DNA of 64,000 nucleotides, taken from Candidatus Chlorobium masyuteum. Its GTDB lineage: Bacteria; Bacteroidota; Chlorobiia; Chlorobiales; Chlorobiaceae. Shown here one piece after another: positions 17,678 to 26,775 of the stretch. A model generated the notes under the pieces. That model worked only from the letters and a program-made list of their open reading frames with translations. It had not been told where the DNA came from and did no database searches. Where the stretch lies: positions 1 to 64,000 of the forward strand of contig NZ_JAAORA010000005.1 of NCBI RefSeq assembly GCF_011601315.1. Reading direction: 5' to 3'. Position 1 is the stretch's first letter; each line of letters starts with the position of its first letter. The position numbers and the translations under genes were made by a program.

Positions 17678-18370
17678 CTATCTGATATTCTCCCGGTAGT
17701 AGCGCTTCAGGCTCTCCTGATCGGCACCGAAGGCGTGCATGAGATGGATGGCGGCGAAGTTTATCTGGAGGGGGATGATGCCGTTTTGCTGAAACTTTCT
17801 GGCCGATGTGGTCACCTCTGTTTCGAGGATATGGACGGGAGTGTGCGCTTCAATGCGACGGACCATATCGTAATCCTCCATAATCTGCATCACTTCGTCA
17901 AACCCGCAGATCTTTTCAAAGAGGCTTCGCTCGATAAAGAGTGACTGGTCTCCGCCACGGCAGACCGGCAGCGGAAACTGCGTGAACCATCCGAAGAGGC
18001 TCATCAGCGGATTTTCATCATCAAACCGCATCCTGAAACAGCCCGCTCGCCTTCCCTCACTGGCCGCCCTGCGGATATCGTCAGGGAAGGTTGCGGGAGG
18101 CAGGGTATCGGCATGCAGAAAGTAGAGGATCGACCCTTTGGCATGCCGTGCTCCGGTGTTCATCTGCACGGCACGCCCTTTGGCACTTCTGCACACCCTT
18201 ACCGGAAAGCTGGCAAGAATTTCGGGAGTCCGGTCACTGCTTGCATCACTGACAATAATTTCAATATCCTGAGCTTCCCTGACAAGATTCAGGAGTCCCT
18301 TCATGGAGTCAGCGATCCCGGCCTCTTCGTTAAAGGTCGGGATGATTATACTTATGGGCACGGGGACCAT
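17678..18370 (-). CDS. Family 2 glycosyltransferase of the arsenosugar-cluster type (TIGR04283-like)
   Basis: 230 aa. Shows the GT-A fold opening SIIIPTFNEEAGIADSM, the nucleotide-binding SDASSDRTPEILA, FLHADTLPP (DXD-like) and the acceptor region GGDQSLFIERSLFEKICGF. This short GT2 subfamily usually sits next to a DUF2064 protein and ArsS, exactly as here, and is named after arsenosugar clusters. Overlaps the upstream gene by 19 bases, indicating coupled translation. The true sugar substrate is inference from context. Confidence 0.8.
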   Translation of the reverse strand: MVPVPISIIIPTFNEEAGIADSMKGLLNLVREAQDIEIIVSDASSDRTPEILASFPVRVCRSAKGRAVQMNTGARHAKGSILYFLHADTLPPATFPDDIRRAASEGRRAGCFRMRFDDENPLMSLFGWFTQFPLPVCRGGDQSLFIERSLFEKICGFDEVMQIMEDYDMVRRIEAHTPVHILETEVTTSARKFQQNGIIPLQINFAAIHLMHAFGADQESLKRYYRENIR

Positions 18371-18960
18371 AAGGTGCTGTTTTTCAGATCCTCCAGCGTA
18401 TCAATGTCCGACAGCTCCCTGAGCTGCTTGAAGCTGATATTGAGTCGCAGGAGAATGTCTACACTCTCCTGAAGCACATCCGGGTTGCTCCACTCCCGTT
18501 CCGAAAAGAGTTCCGGTATTGCTTTTTTCATTCCGATCAGGTAAAAGCCGCCATCTTTTGCCGGCCCGATAACGGTGTCGGCGTGATCAAGTGCCGAAAA
18601 TGCCTCTTCGATGATCTCCGTACTCAGTTCATGGCAGTCTGTTCCAATGAGTACAATACGGCGTGCACCGGTTGCAAACCCGGAACTGAGAGCGTGATGC
18701 ATGCGCTCGCCAAGATCCGATCCCTGTTGACGACGGGCAACGCTTTCTTTGGTGAGGAGAAGATCTTCAGTAGGGATAAAGTCTGAAAAAAACAGCGCTA
18801 TTTTTGCGTTTACCGATTTGGTGATTAATGCGGTATGGCTTCTGAGGGTTTCATAGATCTCAAGGGCTTTGTTATCCCCGATGGCGGCAGCCAGCCGTGT
18901 CTTGACCTTGCCGGGGATCGGGTTGCGGGTGAAGATGATCAGCAGTCGTCCGTTATTCAT
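18352..18960 (-). CDS. DUF2064 nucleotidyl/glycosyltransferase-like protein of the arsenosugar cluster (TIGR04282-like)
   Basis: 202 aa from ATG at 18960, overlapping the ArsS stop as ATGA. Features of the CofC/DUF2064 group: LLIIFTRNPIPGKVKTRLA at the start, QGSDLGERM, VLIGTDCHELS, and GPAKDGGFYLIGM. A nucleotide-sugar type GT-A fold is expected. The tight coupling to ArsS and the GT2 gene marks a three-gene unit. Confidence 0.8.
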   Translation of the reverse strand: MNNGRLLIIFTRNPIPGKVKTRLAAAIGDNKALEIYETLRSHTALITKSVNAKIALFFSDFIPTEDLLLTKESVARRQQGSDLGERMHHALSSGFATGARRIVLIGTDCHELSTEIIEEAFSALDHADTVIGPAKDGGFYLIGMKKAIPELFSEREWSNPDVLQESVDILLRLNISFKQLRELSDIDTLEDLKNSTLWSPCP

Positions 18961-20012
18961 AAGAGTGACCCCTGACAGCTCGATCCCGCACCTGCACTGC
19001 ACCCGTAACAGTGCTGCCCGAGGGTTATGGTGCGGTTCCGGAGTTTGGTCTCACTGAACTCGCTGATATGCTGCGGAGCCGGTTTTCTGGTCGGCAGATG
19101 AAGCATCTGGTTGAAATCACAATCGTAAAGTGTTCCGTCCCAGCCAACGGAAACGGTGGTTCTGCACATCATCTTTTCCACTGCAAGCGGATTGTAGCTT
19201 TTTTCGAGGAGCGTCATGTACCTGCAATACTCACCGCTTTCAAGCAGGTCGCTGAGAAAGCGGCTGATCGGCATATTGGTGATGGTGTAGAGATGGCTGA
19301 ACACAATACCGAACTCATCGGCAAGATGCTTGCGGTACTCCTGTTCAAGCGCGGCCTGGTGACCGGGCAGCACCCGGCCCGGAGGGTTATAGACAAGATT
19401 GAGTTCAAGACCGCTCTCCTCCAGGCCGTAGCCGAGGCTGTTGAGCAGTTTGAGTGCTTCGATGGAGCGGTCGAATACTCCCGTTCCTCTGACCTGATCT
19501 ACAACTTCGCGTGTAAAGCAGGGGAGTGATGCGATGATGTTTACCCGCTGCTCTTTGAGAAAATGCGGCAGAGCGCGGTACGTTTCGGTTGTTGTAAAAA
19601 GCGTAAGGTTTGAGCGAACAAGGATCTTCCCCTCAGGCAGGCATGCTCTGATCTTCTCAATGAACCAGAGGAATTCCGGGTTCATTTCCGGGGCGCCACC
19701 GGTAATATCAACGGTTTTAATGCTGCTTCCCTTCAGGGCTTCAAGGCAGAGCTCCATGGTGTTGCGTGTCATCATCTCCCGTCGATCCGGACCTGCGTCA
19801 ACATGGCAGTGGCGGCAGAGTAGGTTGCAGGTGTAGCCGGTATTGATCTGCAGTACCTCAATCTCAGCCGGACGAAGCGGCGTGTATCCTGACCGGGCAA
19901 CTCTTTTGGCAAAAGGAGGAATACCGCACTCGGTCTCTTCGAGCAGTTTTACCTGTTCGGCTGGCGGGGTCGCTGTTCCCGGACGGTGACGGGGTGAGGG
20001 TGACTTGTCCAT
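18957..20012 (-). CDS. arsS: ArsS-type radical SAM protein (arsenosugar biosynthesis)
   Basis: 351 aa from ATG at 20012 (TTGGAG upstream). Radical SAM motif CNLLCRHCHVDAGP (CX3CX2C) near residue 57, GGAPEMN glycine motif, and a C-terminal DUF3641 region with further Cys (MCRTTVSVGWDGTLYDCDFNQ, CYGCSAGAGSSCQG) for extra clusters. In the family, ArsS is thought to add the deoxyadenosyl group to methylated arsenic. No arsM methyltransferase lies in this window. The gene follows crtQ by 12 bases and may be co-transcribed with it. Confidence 0.85.
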   Translation of the reverse strand: MDKSPSPRHRPGTATPPAEQVKLLEETECGIPPFAKRVARSGYTPLRPAEIEVLQINTGYTCNLLCRHCHVDAGPDRREMMTRNTMELCLEALKGSSIKTVDITGGAPEMNPEFLWFIEKIRACLPEGKILVRSNLTLFTTTETYRALPHFLKEQRVNIIASLPCFTREVVDQVRGTGVFDRSIEALKLLNSLGYGLEESGLELNLVYNPPGRVLPGHQAALEQEYRKHLADEFGIVFSHLYTITNMPISRFLSDLLESGEYCRYMTLLEKSYNPLAVEKMMCRTTVSVGWDGTLYDCDFNQMLHLPTRKPAPQHISEFSETKLRNRTITLGQHCYGCSAGAGSSCQGSLL

Positions 20013-20024
20013 AAACGTCTCCAA

Positions 20025-21386
20025 TCAGCCTCCCAGCTTGCTGAGAAGCTTTTCTGCGACCTGCTTTCCACTCAGTGCAGCCCCCTCCATGGAGGCGAGG
20101 TATCGCTGATCGGTGTAATCACCGGCGAGAAAAAAGTTTTTTATCGGGCTGATCTGGTCCGGGCGGTACTGATCGACATCGGGTACAGCCTTGTATACCG
20201 AACGGGGAATTTTGACCAGTGTTGATTTAAGCAGTTTTGCATCACGGGATTTCGGGAAGCGGTCGTGAATATCGTTCATAACCATGCTGATGATGACCTC
20301 GCCCGGCATATCCATCAGGTTGTGGGCCGGAGCAAGAACAAGGCTCATGACGCTTCCTCCGTTTGCTGTTCCCATGCCCTTCTGGAAATCATCGGGGCAG
20401 GTCAGCGAGACGTCGGCAAAGGTTGCAAAGGTGGTGCCCTGCGAAAACATCAGATTATCGGTATCGGTAATCTTTCGGTCAAACCAGAGCTGGCAGTTTG
20501 CTACCGGGCTCCCCTCGAACTGGTGCAGATTGCGGAAGTAGTCGTGGGCCAGCCACTCGACCGGCAGTACGGTTTTAATGTTATGTACCGGAAGTGCTGA
20601 AATATAGGCGTCAGCCGTGATGGTATGGCCGTCGCGAAGCACAGCATGTTTAATGGTTTCGTCGCTGTTGAGCTCGAAGCGTCCCAGTTTTGCATCAACA
20701 AAAATCCGCCCGCCCTTGCTTTGTATATACTGCCGCATCGGTTCGATCATCGAATCACCGGGGTTTTTGCGGAAAAAACCGAACTTGGTTGCCGCGTAAT
20801 CGGTGCCGAAATATTTGAATATGGTAATCATCGGCCGGGCGCTGATCACATTGGGCTCAATGAAGTTCATGGCAAGGGCAATGGCGCGCCACAGTTTCTG
20901 CAGTGAGTGTTCCGAGGCGCCTCTCAGGTGGTGCCATTCGGAGTAGGTCATGTGGTCCTGGCTGCGGAAATACTCCTCATTTCCGGCCAGGGCGGGGAAG
21001 AGGCCCTTGATGAGGGATATCTTGTCCCACATGGTGAGAAAGTCCGCCTGCAAACCTCCGACAACCTCAGCCCAGGGGCTTGGAAGGTTGGCTTTTTTGA
21101 AAAAGGATTGTTTTCCGTCACTTTCGGCATAGATAAGAGCGTGCTCTTTCCAGCTGTAGTTGTTTTCAGCACCTACATGCTTGAGATAGTGCTGGAGTTG
21201 TGAGTATCCGCCAAAAACGATATGCAGTCCCGACTCTACCGAATCCCCGTCGCTATCCTTCCAGACAGAGACCTTCCCGCCGAGCACTTTGCGTTTTTCA
21301 TAAATCTCTACCGAATGGCCCTTATCGACAAGTTCTATTGCTGCACTGAGCCCTGCAACCCCTGCTCCGAAAATTGCTATTTTCAC
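20025..21386 (-). CDS. crtQ: Plant-type carotene desaturase, zeta-carotene desaturase (CrtQ) type
   Basis: 453-aa FAD-dependent desaturase of the carotenoid pathway leading to lycopene. N-terminal dinucleotide motif GAGVAGLSAAIEL, then GGKVSVWKDSDGD, ESGLHIVFGGY and C-terminal FFLAGDYTDQRYLASMEGAALSGKQ. Segments ISARPMITIFKYFGT and FADVSLTCPDDF resemble, from memory, CrtQ more than CrtP (phytoene desaturase), though the two are sister families and the call could be reversed. Green sulfur bacteria use CrtP/CrtQ/CrtH rather than CrtI. Confidence 0.78.
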   Translation of the reverse strand: MKIAIFGAGVAGLSAAIELVDKGHSVEIYEKRKVLGGKVSVWKDSDGDSVESGLHIVFGGYSQLQHYLKHVGAENNYSWKEHALIYAESDGKQSFFKKANLPSPWAEVVGGLQADFLTMWDKISLIKGLFPALAGNEEYFRSQDHMTYSEWHHLRGASEHSLQKLWRAIALAMNFIEPNVISARPMITIFKYFGTDYAATKFGFFRKNPGDSMIEPMRQYIQSKGGRIFVDAKLGRFELNSDETIKHAVLRDGHTITADAYISALPVHNIKTVLPVEWLAHDYFRNLHQFEGSPVANCQLWFDRKITDTDNLMFSQGTTFATFADVSLTCPDDFQKGMGTANGGSVMSLVLAPAHNLMDMPGEVIISMVMNDIHDRFPKSRDAKLLKSTLVKIPRSVYKAVPDVDQYRPDQISPIKNFFLAGDYTDQRYLASMEGAALSGKQVAEKLLSKLGG

Positions 21387-21512
21387 CGATTAGCTATGAT
21401 TTTTATTGGAAAGGTACGTGGATTGCCTGATTCAGGCCGGGTAATATACGTAAAGATAGACCGATAACGAAAATCGGATCATACCGGCATTCGACAGGAG
21501 GAATTAATTGAG

Positions 21513-21704
21513 TTACCCTTTCAGGGCTCTGAGTGCCTTGTCAATTTCTGACAGTATTCTCATTCCGAGCCGGAATGATTCACTGACGAGAAAGCGCAGA
21601 TCCTGATTTGCCGGGCGGCGCGGAACAGGCGGAAATCCTCTTTTTTCTACAGGCTTTCCTTGTATCGCATTGGTTTCAACCTTATTGTTCTCTCTTTCAG
21701 CCAT
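21513..21704 (-). CDS. Small conserved-looking protein of unknown function
   Basis: 63 aa from ATG at 21704 (an upstream extension to 21812 is hydrophobic and unlikely). Polar N-terminus (MAERENNKVETNAIQGKP), a basic Pro-rich stretch (FPPVPRRPANQD) and a helical C-terminus (LRFLVSESFRLGMRILSEI). Not recognised; the ribosome site is weak. Confidence 0.45.
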   Translation of the reverse strand: MAERENNKVETNAIQGKPVEKRGFPPVPRRPANQDLRFLVSESFRLGMRILSEIDKALRALKG

Positions 21705-21964
21705 GGAATAAAACAATAACTGATAACGGGTTTGAAAAAACCACCTCTTCCTGTGGACTCTTGGGGTGATTTGGATAAATTGCAAAAACAACCAAAAGAA
21801 AACAACCCGCAACAGTCTGCCATCGCATAAGTAGTTCTGTAATCGCTATTAGCCCTAAATAATTTAAGATTTTCGATGAAAAGGTTGTGAAATTTAAAGA
21901 AAATGGTTGTTTATTTCTTACAATTGTGTAATTTTCACTAAATTTGATAAAACAAAAACCGCTT

Positions 21965-22492
21965 ATGTCCGGACATCTTGATCTGATTGATCTGAAAATC
22001 ATCGAGTCTCTTGGTGAAAATGGCAGGGTTCGGTTGAGTGAGCTTGCTGAAGTGGTGGGCCTTTCCATACCATCAGTCAGCGAGAGGCTCGACAAGCTGC
22101 AGAAGAACGGCATTATCAAAGGTTTTAGCATGGAGGTTGATGAGCGGCAGCTCGGTTTTGACATTCATGCGTTTGTACGGGTAAGAATTGATTCATCCAA
22201 GCACTATAAATCATTTATGGAGCATGTGATGAAGGAAGATGAGATTATGGAGTGTTTCTCCGTTACCGGTGAAGGGTCGCATATTCTGAAGGTTATGACC
22301 CACAACACTGCATCGCTTGAGCAGTTTCTTTCAAGAATACAGAGCTGGCCGGGAGTTCTCGGCACCAACACCAGTTTTGTGCTCTCCCAGCTCAAGAAGA
22401 ACAAAAAAATAAGTGCAGAGATTGTCCGCAGCAATCTTCAGGATCGTCAGGTTCTGATCACCTTTGATGAGAAGAAATCAAGAAAATCATAA
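21965..22492 (+). CDS. Lrp/AsnC family transcriptional regulator
   Basis: 175 aa from ATG at 21965. N-terminal winged helix-turn-helix (LIDLKIIESLGENGRVRLSE, AEVVGLSIPSVSERLDKL) and C-terminal RAM/AsnC effector domain (GFDIHAFVRVRID, MECFSVTGEGSHILKVM). It lies 59 bp upstream of glnN on the same strand, so it is a candidate nitrogen-responsive regulator of glutamine synthetase, by context only. Confidence 0.88.
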   Translation: MSGHLDLIDLKIIESLGENGRVRLSELAEVVGLSIPSVSERLDKLQKNGIIKGFSMEVDERQLGFDIHAFVRVRIDSSKHYKSFMEHVMKEDEIMECFSVTGEGSHILKVMTHNTASLEQFLSRIQSWPGVLGTNTSFVLSQLKKNKKISAEIVRSNLQDRQVLITFDEKKSRKS

Positions 22493-22551
22493 GGCAATTT
22501 TTCATTTTTTCAGTAACAGGCAGTATCCAGCAAATCAACAAGGAGGTTCTC

Positions 22552-24696
22552 TTGAGCAGTGAAAGTAAAATTCCGGTATCCACTTACTTTGGTGCGATGA
22601 CCTTTGATCAGAAAGCCATGCGTGCAAGGCTTCCCAAAGAGGTATTCACGGCATTGCAGGGCACCATCAAGGCAGGTAAAAAAATAACTGAGGAGATTGC
22701 CGGTGTCGTTGCACACGGCATGAAAGAGTGGGCGATGGAGAAAGGCGCCACTCATTACACCCACTGGTTTCAGCCGATGACCGGCTCCACGGCAGAAAAG
22801 CATGATGCATTTTTGTCGATTGACCGTGACGGCACACCGATCGAGCGTTTTTCCGGCGAACAGTTGATCCAGGGTGAACCTGATGCATCAAGCTTTCCGT
22901 CCGGCGGCATGCGCACCACCTTTGAAGCCCGTGGCTACACCGCATGGGATCCTTCAAGTCCTGCATTCCTTATGAAGGGCGGCAAAGATCTGACTCTTTG
23001 TATTCCGACCGTCTTCATCTCCTATAATGGCGAAGCTCTTGATGCCAAAACGCCGCTTCTGCGTTCCATGGATGCTGTAAGCAAATCCTCCATCAGGCTT
23101 CTTGAGACCCTTGGTGTCAGCGGTGTTTCACGCGTTAAAACCTTTGCCGGTTGCGAACAGGAGTACTTCCTGATCGACAGAAAATACTATACCGAACGTC
23201 CTGACCTTGTCATGTGCGGCCGTACCCTGCTTGGCGCTCTCCCTCCGAAAGGCCAGCAGCTTGAGGACCACTATTTCGGATCGATTCCCGACCGTGTTCT
23301 TGAGTTCATGCAGGATGTTGAGCACGAGCTCTATCTGCTTGGTATTCCGGCAAAAACCCGTCACAATGAGGTTGCACCCCATCAGTTCGAGATTGCTCCG
23401 ATTTTTGAAGAGGCCAACATTGCCGTTGATCACAACCTGCTTGTCATGGAAGTGATGAAAAAGATTGCCGAAAAGAAAGGCTTTGCTCTTCTTCTGGCTG
23501 AAAAACCGTTTGCCGGCATCAACGGCTCAGGCAAACACAACAACTGGTCAATCGGCACCGATACCGGCATCAACCTGCTTGATCCGGGTGATACTCCTGA
23601 AAAGAACATTCAGTTCCTTGTTTTCCTTGTTGCCGTTCTTGGCGGTATCTACAAGAGAGCTGATATTCTCAGAATGTCTATTGCAAGCATGGGCAACGAC
23701 CATCGTCTCGGTGCCAACGAAGCTCCTCCTGCTGTGGTTACCGTCTTCCTCGGCGAGCTGCTTGAGCGTGTGCTTGATGCAATTGAGAGCGGCAAGGTAG
23801 ACCTTAAAACCGAAAAACAGGTGCTCAACCTCGGTCTGGCACAGGTTCCCGAGGTCAACAAGGACTATACCGACCGCAACCGTACCTCACCGTTCGCCTT
23901 TACCGGCAACAAGTTCGAGTTCAGGGCTGTCGGTTCATCACAGGCCGCTTCTGTGCCGAACATGGTGCTCAACACCCTTATGGCCGAATCGGTTGACCAG
24001 ATGGCTGATGCGATTCTTGCCAAAATCAAGGCAGGAAAAGAGAGGGATTCAGCAATTCTTGAGACCCTCCGCGAGCAGATCACCGCAACAAAGGCAATCC
24101 GCTACCAGGGAGATAACTACAGTGAAGCCCTTCAGCAGTATGCGAAGGATAACGGTCTGCCTAACCTGAAGAACACTCCTCAGTCTCTCAGGGTGCTCCT
24201 CAAGAAGGATGTTCAGGATGTGTTTATCAAGTATGGCGTCCTGACTGCCGAAGAGACCAATTCACGTCTGCACATCCGTCTCGAGCGCTATGTCAAGGGT
24301 ATCGATATCGAAGCCCGCACGCTCCAGCTTATGCTGAAGACCTTTGTTATTCCTGATGTTTCCGAATATCAGGGTGATATCGGCAGCTCCTTCAACAACC
24401 TGCTTGCTGCGGCAGAGGCTATCGGGCTTTCCGACAAGGCAATCAAGAGCCAGGCCGATCATCTCAAAAAACTGGCCGAAAACCTTTCGACCCTGATTGA
24501 TTTGACCGGTGAGTTTGATGAGGCCGTTGAAAAGCTTGAGACGCTTGACAGCGAGTTTGATAAAGCGGATTACTGCGCCGACGTCCTGCTCCCATTCATG
24601 GTTAAAGTCCGTGAAGTTTCGGACAGGCTTGAGCTGATGGTTGACCGCAGCCGCTGGCAGCTTCCGACCTACTCGGAAATGCTCTTCGAGCACTGA
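22552..24696 (+). CDS. glnN: Glutamine synthetase type III (GlnN)
   Basis: Makes glutamine from glutamate, ammonia and ATP. 714 aa, the size of GSIII (about 700-730), far longer than GSI. TTG start at 22552 behind AAGGAGG. Family features: STYFGAMTFDQKAMRARLPKEVF, FPSGGMRTTFEARGYTAWDP, FAGCEQEYFLID, KTRHNEVAPHQFEIAPIFE, NGSGKHNNWS and MASMGNDHRLGANEAPPA. It is followed by a clear terminator. Confidence 0.95.
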   Translation: MSSESKIPVSTYFGAMTFDQKAMRARLPKEVFTALQGTIKAGKKITEEIAGVVAHGMKEWAMEKGATHYTHWFQPMTGSTAEKHDAFLSIDRDGTPIERFSGEQLIQGEPDASSFPSGGMRTTFEARGYTAWDPSSPAFLMKGGKDLTLCIPTVFISYNGEALDAKTPLLRSMDAVSKSSIRLLETLGVSGVSRVKTFAGCEQEYFLIDRKYYTERPDLVMCGRTLLGALPPKGQQLEDHYFGSIPDRVLEFMQDVEHELYLLGIPAKTRHNEVAPHQFEIAPIFEEANIAVDHNLLVMEVMKKIAEKKGFALLLAEKPFAGINGSGKHNNWSIGTDTGINLLDPGDTPEKNIQFLVFLVAVLGGIYKRADILRMSIASMGNDHRLGANEAPPAVVTVFLGELLERVLDAIESGKVDLKTEKQVLNLGLAQVPEVNKDYTDRNRTSPFAFTGNKFEFRAVGSSQAASVPNMVLNTLMAESVDQMADAILAKIKAGKERDSAILETLREQITATKAIRYQGDNYSEALQQYAKDNGLPNLKNTPQSLRVLLKKDVQDVFIKYGVLTAEETNSRLHIRLERYVKGIDIEARTLQLMLKTFVIPDVSEYQGDIGSSFNNLLAAAEAIGLSDKAIKSQADHLKKLAENLSTLIDLTGEFDEAVEKLETLDSEFDKADYCADVLLPFMVKVREVSDRLELMVDRSRWQLPTYSEMLFEH

Positions 24697-24713
24697 ACAC
24701 AATCAGCATGAAC

Positions 24714-24751
24714 AAACAAAAAAGGTCCGCACTTGCGGGCCTTTTTTGTTT
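24714..24751. terminator. Bidirectional intrinsic terminator after glnN
   Basis: Stem AAAAAAGGTCCGC with GCGGGCCTTTTTT around loop ACTT (one G-U pair), with A run on the left and T run on the right. Placed between the convergent glnN and yjbQ genes, so it can serve both. Confidence 0.85.
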
Positions 24752-24753
24752 GT

Positions 24754-25173
24754 CTACTCTCCGATGATTTTGATGAGCACCCGCTTTTTTCTCTTGCCGT
24801 CAAACTCGCCGTAGAAGATCTGCTCCCAGGTTCCGAAATGGAGCCTCCCTCTGGTGACGGCAACCATAACCTCCCGCCCCATGATCTGGCGTTTGTGGTG
24901 GGCATCGCCGTTATCCTCTCCGGTTCGGTTATGCTGGTAGCGGCTGAGCGGTTCATGCGGAGCCAGCTCTTCAAGCCATTTTTTGTAGTCCTGATGCAGT
25001 CCCGGCTCGTCATCATTGATAAAGACCGATGCGGTAATGTGCATCGCGTTGACGAGGCAGAGCCCCTCCTGAATGCCGCTCTCCTCCAACGCTTGCTCAA
25101 CTTCGCCGGTGATATTGACAAAATCCATTCGTGCAGGTATCTCAAGCCAGAGTTCCTTGTGGTATGATTTCAT
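24754..25173 (-). CDS. yjbQ: YjbQ/UPF0047 family protein
   Basis: 139 aa. Family features: [35 protein letters not shown], the conserved [22 protein letters not shown] and a C-terminal [19 protein letters not shown]. YjbQ proteins have weak thiamine-phosphate-synthase activity in vitro, and their cellular role is unclear. Length and motifs are complete. Confidence 0.88.
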   Translation of the reverse strand: MKSYHKELWLEIPARMDFVNITGEVEQALEESGIQEGLCLVNAMHITASVFINDDEPGLHQDYKKWLEELAPHEPLSRYQHNRTGEDNGDAHHKRQIMGREVMVAVTRGRLHFGTWEQIFYGEFDGKRKKRVLIKIIGE

Positions 25174-25464
25174 GTTTTAAGAGGTGGTTAATTGAGGTGC
25201 CATGATGGTATTGGCCGTACGCGTATTCATTTCATCCCGGAAGTTACCATTTTGATTTGAGATCAAGCGCTATTTGCGATCACCCATATACCGCACGCTT
25301 CGTCTGGTGTTCAGTTGATCATTGCTGTTTTGCTCAAGGTATTGAGTAAAACTATTATCCTCCTTGAAACGAGTTGAATCAGAAAACGCTCTCAGTTTCG
25401 ATCCCTGTGAACTCTTTGCCTGAACGGCATTCCGCGCAGAAGGATGGATGCGTAACGACACCCG

Positions 25465-26586
25465 TTACCTCGGAATGGAGTAGCTCGCTCTGACCCCATT
25501 TTTTGAAAGCAGCAGTTGCCATAACTGGTTTGTTCTCGATCTGAACCCGCCCGTGCAGCTCAAGAGATAGTACCGCCACATGCGCTGAAACGCTTCGTCG
25601 TAACGGGGTGGCAGCATGGGCCACTGCTTCTCGATATTCTCATACCACGCCATCAGTGTCCGGGCGTAATCATCATGGGTAAAGACATGCCAGTCTTCCA
25701 GCGTAAACATTGCCTCATAGCCTGATGCGATCTGGCTCGCTGAAGGAATGTTTGCGTTGGGAAAGATGTACTTGTTTGCCCATGGTTCAACGCTTGTGCT
25801 TGAGGTGTTGCCTCCAATGGTGTGCAAGAGCATCAAGCCATCCTCTTTCAGACACTCATGAGAAATTTTGAAATACTCCCGATAGTTCTTGTATCCAACA
25901 TGCTCGAACATGCCGATGGAGTAAATCCTGTCGTAACTGCCCGTCATTTTGCGGTAGTCGACAACTTCGATGGTAACCGGCAGACCGGCACAATTTTCGC
26001 GGGCTATGGCAGCCTGCTCGGTTGAGACCGTTATGCCATGAACGGAAACGCCGTAGTGTTCAGCCGCAAATTGTGCAGCTCCACCCCATCCGCATCCGAT
26101 ATCAAGCACCTTCATTCCCGGTTTGAGCTGCAGCTTCTGAAAAATCAGATGGAGCTTCTTCTCCTGTGCCTCTTCAAGGTTATTCGCCTCTTTCCAGTAA
26201 CCGCAACTGTAGAGCATCCGCTTGTCAAGCATTGCTTTAAAGAGGTCATTGCCGATATTGTAGTGCTTCTCTGCAACCCTGAATGCTCTTGAAGGGCGCT
26301 GCATATTGTATAGCTTGCTGATTACCTTCCCGATGAGCATGACAGGAGGGGAGAGTTTATGCTCCGCCCTTGAATCGATAACCCGGTAAAAAAACTCTTC
26401 AAGCCGCTCACAATCCCACCACCCCTCCATGTAGGCCTCACCCAGGCCAAGATTCCCCTGGGAGACAACGCGGCGATAGATTGCCGGGTTATGGATCCGG
26501 ATATCCCACGCTCTCTCTCCCCCTATTTTGATATCGGCATCATCAAGGATGCGCTCAAACACGCTTTTGTAAAAGTCATTCAGCAT
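25465..26586 (-). CDS. cfa: Cyclopropane-fatty-acyl-phospholipid synthase
   Basis: 373 aa. SAM-dependent methyltransferase that adds a methylene bridge to unsaturated acyl chains of membrane lipids. Seen: GLGEAYMEGWWDCERLEEF, HYNIGNDLFKAMLDKRMLYSCGYW, SAM motif VLDIGCGWGGAAQFAAEHYGV, and SIGMFEHVGYKNY with the bicarbonate/catalytic region. Complete. A 291-bp stretch beyond its 3' end holds nothing recognisable. Confidence 0.93.
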   Translation of the reverse strand: MLNDFYKSVFERILDDADIKIGGERAWDIRIHNPAIYRRVVSQGNLGLGEAYMEGWWDCERLEEFFYRVIDSRAEHKLSPPVMLIGKVISKLYNMQRPSRAFRVAEKHYNIGNDLFKAMLDKRMLYSCGYWKEANNLEEAQEKKLHLIFQKLQLKPGMKVLDIGCGWGGAAQFAAEHYGVSVHGITVSTEQAAIARENCAGLPVTIEVVDYRKMTGSYDRIYSIGMFEHVGYKNYREYFKISHECLKEDGLMLLHTIGGNTSSTSVEPWANKYIFPNANIPSASQIASGYEAMFTLEDWHVFTHDDYARTLMAWYENIEKQWPMLPPRYDEAFQRMWRYYLLSCTGGFRSRTNQLWQLLLSKNGVRASYSIPR

Positions 26587-26775
26587 GATGCGATGATTTT
26601 AGGGTGGATGAGTGTAAGTACGATGAAACAACGGTTTATCATTTTAATACGTTCAAACGGGGGGTGTTGAGTCACTTCACCGCTGGCAGATTGTCAGCTC
26701 AAGCAAGGGGGGGATTTGGTATCAAACCGGTTTGACCAGCAGCATTTTTTGATGAAGCCTGACTCTCCGGTTTTA

